Assembly (NCBI GenBank): GCA_946886875.1
Contig: CAMPJN010000238.1
Span: 1 to 6,191, forward strand
DNA: 6,191 bases
Direction: 5' to 3'
Origin: an uncultured Pseudomonas sp.
Lineage (GTDB): Bacteria > Pseudomonadota > Gammaproteobacteria > Pseudomonadales > Pseudomonadaceae
The position numbers and the translations under genes are program-made. The notes under the pieces were generated by a model. The model did no database searches. It was not told the DNA's origin and saw only the letters and a program-made list of their open reading frames with translations. Below are positions 1-5,997 of this stretch, piece by piece (the first letter of the stretch is position 1; the number at the start of each line of letters is the position of its first letter).

Positions 1-1
1 C

Positions 2-583
2 GAGCAGCTCACCAGTTTGGTGCGCCAGGTGTCCGAAATGGCGCAGCAGGCGATCACCACCAACGAGCTGATCCTGCAGCTGAACAACAATTCGCACACC
101 ATTAACGAGATGTCCGGCACCATCCGTGGCATCGCCACCCAGACCAATCTGCTGGCATTGAATGCTGCCATCGAAGCGGCCCGTGCCGGCGAGAGCGGAC
201 GCGGCTTTGCGGTGGTCGCCGATGAGGTGCGCCGGCTGGCGTTGCACAGCCAGGAGTCGGCAGCGGAGATCAGCCGCAATATCGAGTCGGTGCAACTGCA
301 TATCCAGGGCGCTACCGTGCAGGTCTCCGACTTGACCGCCCTGGCCCACCGCAGCGCCGACAGTTCCGAGGCGGTGCGCAGCCTGCTCGATCAGGTGCAG
401 CAGCGCACCCGCCAGCTGACCGAGCAAGTGGATCAGGTGGCGGTCAGCACTGAGCAGCAGGGCAAGGCCGTGGCGGAAATCGCCGAACTGGCCGACCGCG
501 TCCGCCAGGGCAACGCCGACAACCTGAAGGCCGCCGATCAGGCACGCACCATCGCCCACCACTTGGCTCATTTGACGGGGTAA
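2..583 (+). CDS. Methyl-accepting chemotaxis protein, C-terminal signalling part (5'-truncated by window)
   Basis: This is the cytoplasmic signalling half of a chemoreceptor, which in this family controls the histidine kinase CheA through CheW. The frame is open from the window edge, so the sensor domain, membrane segments and HAMP domain are outside. About 193 residues are visible. Seen directly: the hairpin-tip motif [20 protein letters not shown] followed by [18 protein letters not shown], the most conserved stretch of MCPs. Heptad-like, Gln/Glu/Ala-rich coiled coil flanks it on both sides. The protein ends shortly after the descending helix (…AHHLAHLTG), and no C-terminal CheR/CheB-tethering pentapeptide is evident. 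The stop is followed five bases later by the start of the next gene, so they are probably co-transcribed. The family call is safe; the ligand cannot be inferred from this part. Confidence 0.97.
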   Translation, partial: EQLTSLVRQVSEMAQQAITTNELILQLNNNSHTINEMSGTIRGIATQTNLLALNAAIEAARAGESGRGFAVVADEVRRLALHSQESAAEISRNIESVQLHIQGATVQVSDLTALAHRSADSSEAVRSLLDQVQQRTRQLTEQVDQVAVSTEQQGKAVAEIAELADRVRQGNADNLKAADQARTIAHHLAHLTG

Positions 584-588
584 GCGCC

Positions 589-1449
589 ATGTCTGGACTC
601 GCGGAACTAACGCTGCTGCTTGCCGTTGCAGCCGCCACGACCGTACTGACCCTGCTGTTCTATGGTTTGCACCGGCGCAGGCGGCGGCAGAAGCAGCAAC
701 ATATCCAATTGAACATCCGCCAACTGACCTTGCTGCGCGCGCTGATAGCCGGCTTGCAGCGCCACCGCGGCCTGAGCAACGGCGTGCTCTGCGGCGATGT
801 CAGCCTGAGCCAGGATCTCGCCGCCACCCGCCAGGCGCTGGACCGGCATATCCGCGACGCCCAGGCACTCGACAGCACCCACGCCGAAGCCTGGAACAGT
901 TTGATCGATCACTGGTCGCGGATGCGCGAAGGCCGCGGTAGCGACCCAGCGAACAACCTGGCGCAGCATCATCTGATTATCCGCAACAGCATCTTCCTGA
1001 TGGAGGATGTGGCCAACGAGATCGATCTCAGCGGTGGCCGGGCGACTTTGGCCTATCTGCCATGCATCTGGCGCGAGGTGGTGCAGGCGGCTGAATGGGC
1101 CGGTCAGGCGCGCGCCCTGGGTACAGGGATCGCCGCGGCCGGGTGCAGCAGTGCCGAGCAGCGTGTGCGCATGCGATTTCTCTACCAGAAGATTCAGCTG
1201 CTGGCTGGCAGCGCCTTTGCCACCCTGCAACGCCATGTCGCCGAACACCCGCAGACCGACGCCTTCCGCCTGCCGCAACGCGCCCAAGTGGTGGATAGTT
1301 TTCTGCGCTGCATCGAGCAGGAACTGCTCAGCCAGGAGCAAACGGCTATCGCCGCCAAGGCCTATTTTCAGCACGCCACCGGTGCCATCGACGAGTTGCT
1401 GGCCTTGGTCGATACGGCCCTGACTCAGCTGCAGCCCGGGAGGAATTGA
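589..1449 (+). CDS. Membrane-anchored NIT-like (nitrate/nitrite-sensing-type) helical protein
   Basis: A 286-residue protein. Residues about 5-27 form one hydrophobic segment, followed at once by an Arg cluster (residues 29-33). By the positive-inside rule this places the remaining roughly 250 residues in the cytoplasm. The rest looks mainly helical. The stretch LQRHRGLSNGVL (residues 56-67) followed by a helix with regularly spaced Arg/Asp resembles the opening of NIT domains (nitrate- and nitrite-sensing, PF08376), which carry an LQxERGLS-type motif. No kinase, HAMP, GGDEF or other output domain is present, so it would have to work through a partner. The gene starts five bases after the MCP stop, and its stop overlaps the ribosome-binding region of the EAL gene, which suggests a joint signalling role. 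The start has only a weak G-rich upstream stretch and probably relies on coupling. The NIT assignment is by motif only. Confidence 0.6.
   Translation: MSGLAELTLLLAVAAATTVLTLLFYGLHRRRRRQKQQHIQLNIRQLTLLRALIAGLQRHRGLSNGVLCGDVSLSQDLAATRQALDRHIRDAQALDSTHAEAWNSLIDHWSRMREGRGSDPANNLAQHHLIIRNSIFLMEDVANEIDLSGGRATLAYLPCIWREVVQAAEWAGQARALGTGIAAAGCSSAEQRVRMRFLYQKIQLLAGSAFATLQRHVAEHPQTDAFRLPQRAQVVDSFLRCIEQELLSQEQTAIAAKAYFQHATGAIDELLALVDTALTQLQPGRN
1438..1444 (+). promoter_or_regulatory. Shine-Dalgarno site for the EAL gene
   Basis: GGGAGGA lies seven bases before the ATG at 1452. It decides that start over the in-frame TTG at 1446, which overlaps the previous stop codon and has poorer spacing. The site sits inside the last codons of the NIT-like gene. 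Confidence 0.75.
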
Positions 1450-1451
1450 CC

Positions 1452-2729
1452 ATGCTCAATGGAGCCCAGCACCAGCCGTCCGAACCCATGGCCCCCGTCT
1501 GCCCACCCGTTGCCGGCGCGCTGACCGAAAAAATGGTCGACAGCCGCTATCGCGGCCTGACGTTGAGCAGCCACTTCCAGCCGATCTTCAGCATCGCCCA
1601 TGGCCGCGCGGTGGGCTACGAAGGGCTGATCCGCGCGCAGCATGACGACGGCAGCGCCGAGTCGCCGGCCGCCCTGCTGGCTATTCCGAGCAACAGCAAG
1701 GAATGCCTGGAGCTGGACCGCAGCTGTCGCAGCCTGCACGTACACAACTTCGCTCGCCAGGCGAGCAGCCAGGCCTGGTTGTTCCTCAACCTGAACTCGC
1801 AGTACCTGGTCAGTGAGCGTCCGGATATCGGCTTCACCCAGGAACTGCTGCAGGCCACCGGCATTCCCGCGCACCGCCTGGTGATCGAAATCATCGAAAG
1901 CGAGGTAAGCGATCAGGCGCAGTTGAAGCGCTTTATCGCCCACTTCCGCAAGCTGGGCTGCCTGATCGCCATCGACGACTTTGGCGCCGGGCACTCCAAC
2001 TTCGACCGCATCTGGGACCTGGAGCCAGACATCGTCAAGATCGACCGCCGGCTGATTCAGGATGCCGGCCGTTCCCGGCGCGTGGAACGGATTCTCACCG
2101 GCATCGTCAGCCTGCTGCACGAGGCCGGCAGCCTGGTGGTGATCGAAGGCGTGGAAAGCGAACATGAGGCCCTGGTCGCCATCGCCGCCAACGCCGACAT
2201 GGTGCAAGGCTTCTACTTCGCCAAACCCCAGGCACGCATCGACGCCGCCCAGGGTTTGTCCGCCACCTTCGAGCGCCTGCTGCGCGGCCAGCAGTGGACG
2301 AGCGCCAAGCGCCGGGCAGACCTGCAGCACCATCTGCGCGCCATCGAAAGCTTGTTCCAGCAGGCGGTGGCGGACTTCGCCGAGGGCCGGCAATTCGCGC
2401 AAAGCTGCGCCCTGCTGTTCAGCGACCCGCGCCCGGTGCGTTGTTATTTGCTCAATGAAGCCGGCTATCAGGTATCGCCCAACGTCTATACGCCGCACTA
2501 CCAGCAGCAGCTGAACGTGCGCTTCGCGCCGCTGTTGTGTGGCGACAACGCCAACTGGTCGCACAAGCACTACCACTACCGCGCGCTGAAGCAACCGGGG
2601 GTGATTCAGATCAGCCGGCCTTATCTGTCAGTTGCGGATTCGCGCATGTGCATCACCGTGTCGCAGACTGTCAAGGTTCTCGGCAGGCTCCATGTATTTT
2701 GCTGCGACCTGGATTGGCAGGATGACTAA
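1452..2729 (+). CDS. EAL-domain c-di-GMP phosphodiesterase with C-terminal sensor-like domain
   Basis: A 425-residue cytoplasmic protein predicted to hydrolyse c-di-GMP to pGpG. The EAL domain spans about residues 35-280. The signature is present as EGLIR (E57 to R61). The expected metal and catalytic residues are visible: N113 (FLNLN), E146 (IEIIE), D175-D176 (IDDFGAG, including the loop-6 motif), K196 (VKID), E232/E235 (IEGVE) and Q252 (VQGF). By family knowledge this is an active enzyme rather than a degenerate one. Residues about 285-425 form a second domain containing VRCYLLNEAGYQ, an NWSHKHYHYRAL stretch, ISRPYLSVADSRMCITVS and a final LHVFCCDLDW. This recalls the PDC/Cache or YkuI_C-type domains that follow EAL domains, although no membrane segment is seen. 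It is the third gene of the signalling operon. No GGDEF domain and no signal peptide. The ligand of the C-terminal domain is unknown. Confidence 0.93.
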   Translation: MLNGAQHQPSEPMAPVCPPVAGALTEKMVDSRYRGLTLSSHFQPIFSIAHGRAVGYEGLIRAQHDDGSAESPAALLAIPSNSKECLELDRSCRSLHVHNFARQASSQAWLFLNLNSQYLVSERPDIGFTQELLQATGIPAHRLVIEIIESEVSDQAQLKRFIAHFRKLGCLIAIDDFGAGHSNFDRIWDLEPDIVKIDRRLIQDAGRSRRVERILTGIVSLLHEAGSLVVIEGVESEHEALVAIAANADMVQGFYFAKPQARIDAAQGLSATFERLLRGQQWTSAKRRADLQHHLRAIESLFQQAVADFAEGRQFAQSCALLFSDPRPVRCYLLNEAGYQVSPNVYTPHYQQQLNVRFAPLLCGDNANWSHKHYHYRALKQPGVIQISRPYLSVADSRMCITVSQTVKVLGRLHVFCCDLDWQDD

Positions 2730-2759
2730 ACGCTGGATAACGCCCAGGTCGGAGCGGGG

Positions 2760-3935
2760 TTACCCACCGCCATCACCGGAAGCAAGGGCCTCCAGGCGCC
2801 GCGTACTCACAGGAACCTGGCGTGCCTGGCCAAGGCCGACATGCTTGGCGATAAAATTCTGTACATGGCGGTATAACCCAAGCAGAACAAAGCAGTAGAA
2901 GCTTGGATTGTCGTACGACTTACCATCGAACCGATGCGGTGCGTAACCGCCCCCGCAGGCGACGAACGCCTCGCACTCGCGGCAGGTTTTGCAAGCCCGT
3001 GGGTAGCGCGTTTCGGCATGCTCGACAAAATCTTCAAGGCTGGCGTTGGCCAGATTGAGTTCGGTTTTGCCGGCATCCACCGCACAGATCGCCAGCACAT
3101 CGAGCAAGCGGTAGGAGCCATCGCTTTCCACCACCACTATCGGCGCCAGTGCCCCGCCAAACGCATCCAACTCAGAGCTGCGTCCGAGTACGCCGCGAAT
3201 AAAGGTCTCGAAGATGCGCACGCGAAACCGGGGATCATCGAGGGCGATCCATTTATCGAATGCGCCGCAGAGAAACGCCAATAGCTTCACATGGCTGTAG
3301 TCGCGGATATGCCGCGGGGGCGCCGCGTAGTGGGCATCGGGCAGCAACAGATCCATATCCGTAACGCCAAGGTCATGGAAGTAGTCGAGGATCGCGGCCG
3401 GGTCGTTGTTGGGGTCGATAACCGCCAGTACGCCGTTGAAAACCTTGGGCGTACAGGGGTGGGAAAGGCCCAGGCGGATTGCCTGCTCCACCCGCTCGCC
3501 GGTGCCTTTTCCGCGAAAGTCGTAGCGGTGTCGATCGTGAGCCGCCGGCGGGCCATCGCAACTGATGGCCAGCGTTGCGTCGTAGCGGGAATACAGATCG
3601 AGCCAGGCGCTATCGAGCAGTACCCCATTGCTCTGGGTGACGATGAAAATATCCTTGCGCGGCAACTGCTCGCGCAAGGCTTCAAGGAAACGAGCCGTTC
3701 GTTCCTTGCCCATCAACAACGGCTCGCCACCGTGAATTTCCAAAGTCATGCGGACATCAGGGTGATCGCGTCTGTAACGGGCGAGTTGCGCGATCAGTTG
3801 ATCGAGGTGAGCGTCGCTTAGAAACTTCGGTCGCGCCTTCCAGCCCTGGTCAATCCCTTGATACATGTAGCAGTAGCTGCAATTGATATTGCAGCGTTCC
3901 GCCACTTTCAGCATCACCAGCAAATCACCCTTCAT
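2760..3935 (-). CDS. Radical SAM/SPASM peptide maturase, FxsB/GrrM/XyeB-like
   Basis: A 391-residue iron-sulfur enzyme (from the ATG at 3935) predicted to modify a ribosomal peptide by S-adenosylmethionine radical chemistry. The cluster motif CNINCSYCYMY gives C15, C19 and C22, and GGEP at 69-72 contacts SAM. The C-terminal SPASM-type region has C284, then C315-x2-C318-x2-C321-x5-C327 followed by GGGYAPHRF, and C348 in YDNPSFYC. This CGGG…HR…DNPS.YC ending is the hallmark I know from the FxsB, GrrM and XyeB maturases, some of which form cyclophane crosslinks on aromatic residues. The start is uncertain. A GTG at 3953 overlaps the upstream stop by four bases (GTGA), with TAAGG close before it. 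The ATG at 3935 gives the usual short N-terminus before the first strand, with GGGGA seven bases upstream. It is the last gene of the minus-strand operon. It lacks the long N-terminal extension typical of sactisynthases. Confidence 0.9.
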   Translation of the reverse strand: MKGDLLVMLKVAERCNINCSYCYMYQGIDQGWKARPKFLSDAHLDQLIAQLARYRRDHPDVRMTLEIHGGEPLLMGKERTARFLEALREQLPRKDIFIVTQSNGVLLDSAWLDLYSRYDATLAISCDGPPAAHDRHRYDFRGKGTGERVEQAIRLGLSHPCTPKVFNGVLAVIDPNNDPAAILDYFHDLGVTDMDLLLPDAHYAAPPRHIRDYSHVKLLAFLCGAFDKWIALDDPRFRVRIFETFIRGVLGRSSELDAFGGALAPIVVVESDGSYRLLDVLAICAVDAGKTELNLANASLEDFVEHAETRYPRACKTCRECEAFVACGGGYAPHRFDGKSYDNPSFYCFVLLGLYRHVQNFIAKHVGLGQARQVPVSTRRLEALASGDGGG

Positions 3936-3949
3936 AGGAGTATCCCCGC

Positions 3950-4318
3950 TCACTTGGCCTTAGCGGGTTTGCTCTCCGCAGGCTGGGCACTTGGCTCTTC
4001 GCCGCGCGCGGCCAACAACTTGGTATGCGCCGCGAACACTTGCGCGCCTTGGGCTTCATTTTCGATATCGCCCAGTACCGCGGCAATCAGATTGCGGCCC
4101 GGCTCCTCGACTTCTGCTTGCGGGCCATAGTGGACTATCACACCGGATAAGCCTGGTACGCCATTGATCGCCACATAACGATCTTCATCTGACACAGAGG
4201 CAACGGAATAAATCGGAACTTTGTCGACATCCTTGCCAAGTTCGGCTTTGATTTTATCCGACTGCTCTTTACTGAGGCTTAGCCAACCCATGGGTAAAAA
4301 CAATTCTTTTGCTTTCAT
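3950..4318 (-). CDS. Unrecognised 122-residue protein, coupled to the radical SAM gene
   Basis: I do not recognise this protein. It has 122 residues, no cysteine, one tryptophan (in MGWLSL near residue 12), an amphipathic N-terminal stretch rich in Lys/Glu, and a middle part with short predicted strands (YSVASV, RYVAINGV, GVIVHYG). A helix follows, and the tail is a low-complexity Pro/Ala/Lys/Glu stretch ending KPAKAK. No signal peptide, membrane segment or double-Gly cleavage site is evident. AAGGGAAG six bases before the ATG gives it a usable ribosome-binding site. Its stop overlaps the possible GTG start of the radical SAM gene, or lies 14 bases before the ATG start. Such coupling suggests roughly equal amounts and a functional pairing: a precursor with a N-terminal leader, a peptide-carrying or recognition partner of the maturase, or an immunity protein. 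None of these is shown. Base composition here is low for the window (26 G+C of 60 at 4201-4260). Confidence 0.8.
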   Translation of the reverse strand: MKAKELFLPMGWLSLSKEQSDKIKAELGKDVDKVPIYSVASVSDEDRYVAINGVPGLSGVIVHYGPQAEVEEPGRNLIAAVLGDIENEAQGAQVFAAHTKLLAARGEEPSAQPAESKPAKAK

Positions 4319-4341
4319 TTTGAACTTCCCTTTTCTAGGTT

Positions 4342-4899
4342 CTAGAACGCCGTATTGAAAAAGAACGTCTGAAATAAACGACCATTTTCTTTGCTATTAC
4401 CAAAATGGCCTTGACTGCAATGAAACCGCTGGCCGCGAAACAGGATCAGTCGATTAAAGCGATTACTGATCTGATCGGTGATGGACCACCGGTTGAATGC
4501 ACTGGCATCTCTATCGCACTTTTGCCGTAACCCATCGTCGGCAGGATAGGTATCGCAACCTGTTTCGTTGTGCCGGAAGAATGCAGTGCCAGCCCCCGGC
4601 GGCGCACTCGGCGTCAGGTAGACAACCCCAGCCCACAAGGTGGTCTGGTCGGCGTGCACCCAGGTTCGATCGGCTTCGAGGCTGAACTGAAATGCACCGT
4701 TATAGTTATCCAGCGGCCAATAGGTGATGGGTATCCTGACGATGGATTGAATCGCAGCGCCCAAACCATCGTGCAGAAACGCCTGCGTGCGTGCGCCGGG
4801 ATAATTGCCTTTAACACTGAAATCCTGGCGTAGAGCAAACTCACGAACGCTTATCGGGTCTTGATAGAACTCATCAGTGACAATAATTGATTCGTGCAT
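4342..4899 (-). CDS. 2-oxoglutarate/Fe(II)-dependent oxygenase, DUF6445-like
   Basis: A 185-residue soluble protein with the double-stranded beta-helix pattern of 2-oxoglutarate oxygenases. Seen directly: the HxD iron motif in TWVHADQ (H82, D84), followed by LWAGVVYLTP and GAGTAFFRH. Then come RLILFRGQRFHCSQG, with the likely distal iron ligand H160 (H165 is an alternative), and GRLFQTFFFN, where R174 would bind the 2-oxoglutarate carboxylate. The H-A-D…YLTP…GTaFFRH layout resembles the DUF6445 family as I know it. Such enzymes hydroxylate or otherwise oxidise unactivated carbons; the substrate is not given by the sequence. It begins six bases after the stop of the PP-loop gene, with only a weak upstream G-rich stretch, so it is probably translated by coupling. 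In this operon a peptide substrate is plausible. Length is complete for a minimal member. Confidence 0.85.
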   Translation of the reverse strand: MHESIIVTDEFYQDPISVREFALRQDFSVKGNYPGARTQAFLHDGLGAAIQSIVRIPITYWPLDNYNGAFQFSLEADRTWVHADQTTLWAGVVYLTPSAPPGAGTAFFRHNETGCDTYPADDGLRQKCDRDASAFNRWSITDQISNRFNRLILFRGQRFHCSQGHFGNSKENGRLFQTFFFNTAF

Positions 4900-4905
4900 T
4901 TTGCA

Positions 4906-5922
4906 TTACTCGCTGGCGCTCAAGGGCTCTGGCTCGACGGGGTTATTTTCTTGCGTGTCTGGACGCAAACGCTCCTCGACCCAGCGTCGATGTTCCGGAT
5001 CGATACGCGGCCGATGGATTTTTTTATACCCCGCAACCCTGTCGTAAAAACCGCCCCTTATTTCTTTGGAAACTTCGAAGATATGGGGATTGAACCCTTG
5101 CACATCGTAGAGATGCTCCTCCACCACACCGATCAACTTGCAATTAGACGTATTGCCGGCAATGGCCACGGGGTGCCAACCCGCGGCGGCAATCAACCCA
5201 AGCTGATCGCTCTCGGATATCTTTCGCGCCAACAACGGCGATGCGCAAATGAAGGCACCGTCCTTCGCTCGTTTGGTGAAGGCGCTCAACGGGTAAGTCA
5301 ATGGCGGGAAACGGTGCCCCCCCAGAACCAGCTGAAGTCCGTGCTCGCGACAGGTCTTGGCCATTGCGGCAAACACCCCGGCAATGCAGGTCGTGCATGG
5401 AATTCGCCCGCTAGTCGACTGCAACGACTCGCGCGCGACGTGCCGGATGTCGATCTTCTCGACGCGCATCTCGACACCGAGTTGCGCGCAGAACTCACGT
5501 CCGTTGTCCTTCACTTCTTCGGGAATAAAACCGTTATCGACCAAAACTGCCAAGGGTTTTAGTTGCAACTCACGCACCGCAAGCAGAAGCGTCAATGCGC
5601 TGTCTTTGCCCCCCGAGAAAGCCACCACTGAGTCAGGCGTTCCCGCGCCACGATAACGATTGACGACGTCCACTATATGTTGCGGCGCATAGGCGCCAGT
5701 AGCGGCACTGGCATCGAACTCAGCGCAATGATTGCAAATCCCATTGGCGCCAATAGTCACACCGGGGAGATCGTCCGCAAGCAGACAACGGTGACAGTAA
5801 TGATCAACGGCACTACTCGCACCACTGTGTAAATCGATGCCAACCCGCCGCAGCGGCATACCCGTCGCATTGAAGAGATCGTCACTTTGATCGGGGGATA
5901 AGTTGAGCACTTCAATAAGCAT
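4906..5922 (-). CDS. PP-loop ATPase (adenine nucleotide alpha-hydrolase-like) with zinc-ribbon and Fe-S-type cysteines
   Basis: A 338-residue enzyme that should activate a carbonyl or amide by adenylation and then transfer sulfur or nitrogen. Order of motifs: a divergent N-terminal 40 residues; a zinc-ribbon-like C43xxC46 and C63xxC66 (YCHRCLL…GICNHC); the PP-loop SGGKDS at 103-108; PLAVLVDNGF at 123-132; C176xxC179 (PCTTC); LGGH at 200-203; and C261 (NTSNCK). The zinc ribbon plus PP-loop plus CxxC plus a later Cys is the layout of TtuA/TtcA sulfurtransferases, where three Cys hold a 4Fe-4S cluster. The zinc ribbon also resembles the WbpG amidotransferase family. The start at 5922 is preferred to the in-frame ATG at 5988 because AAGGAGG lies eight bases before it; the longer form would add 22 residues without a Shine-Dalgarno. 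It lies between the repeat gene and the oxygenase gene. The substrate is inferred only from context. Confidence 0.88.
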   Translation of the reverse strand: MLIEVLNLSPDQSDDLFNATGMPLRRVGIDLHSGASSAVDHYCHRCLLADDLPGVTIGANGICNHCAEFDASAATGAYAPQHIVDVVNRYRGAGTPDSVVAFSGGKDSALTLLLAVRELQLKPLAVLVDNGFIPEEVKDNGREFCAQLGVEMRVEKIDIRHVARESLQSTSGRIPCTTCIAGVFAAMAKTCREHGLQLVLGGHRFPPLTYPLSAFTKRAKDGAFICASPLLARKISESDQLGLIAAAGWHPVAIAGNTSNCKLIGVVEEHLYDVQGFNPHIFEVSKEIRGGFYDRVAGYKKIHRPRIDPEHRRWVEERLRPDTQENNPVEPEPLSASE

Positions 5923-5930
5923 ATTGAGTC

Positions 5931-5937
5931 CCTCCTT
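5931..5937 (-). promoter_or_regulatory. Strong Shine-Dalgarno of the PP-loop gene
   Basis: The minus strand reads AAGGAGG, eight bases before the ATG at 5922-5920. It is the strongest ribosome-binding site in the window and fixes the start of the PP-loop gene 66 bases downstream of the alternative ATG at 5988. Confidence 0.85.
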
Positions 5938-5939
5938 AT

Positions 5940-5979
5940 TCTGGCCACACAGCGCCGCAGCCCATGCCGTACGGCCAGA
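5940..5979 (-). other. Inverted repeat (possible RNA hairpin) between repeat gene and PP-loop gene
   Basis: A perfect 7-bp inverted repeat, TCTGGCC (5973-5979 on the minus strand) and GGCCAGA (5940-5946), encloses 26 bases. It ends two bases before the Shine-Dalgarno. The loop also contains most of a 10-bp palindrome (GCCGTACGGC, 5966-5975). There is no U-tract afterwards, so it is not a standard terminator. It could tune readthrough, RNA stability or translation between the repeat gene and the enzyme genes. The 75-bp gap at 5923-5997 holds nothing else that I can identify. Confidence 0.4.
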
Positions 5980-5997
5980 CAAATCCATAATTACTGC

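Noticed and set aside
607..1374. 255-residue minus-strand open frame opposite the NIT-like gene
   Set aside because: Same GC-driven shadow. The plus-strand frame fits the operon spacing exactly and has a membrane segment plus Arg cluster.
1425..2594. 389-residue open frame on the minus strand opposite the EAL gene
   Set aside because: It is a shadow of a high-GC coding frame. The plus strand encodes a clear EAL domain with catalytic residues, and the minus product has no recognisable domain or good ribosome-binding site.
2754..2770. Small GC-rich hairpin (GCGG/CCGC with a bulged A) after the EAL gene as a terminator
   Set aside because: The stem is short and bulged, and no T-tract follows on either strand. 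It also overlaps the last codons of the radical SAM gene.
3291..3821. 176-residue plus-strand open frame opposite the radical SAM gene
   Set aside because: It overlaps well-conserved radical SAM coding on the other strand and has no recognisable features.
4894..5562. 222-residue plus-strand open frame opposite the PP-loop gene
   Set aside because: The minus strand carries SGGKDS, zinc-ribbon Cys and a strong Shine-Dalgarno; the plus frame shows no family motif.
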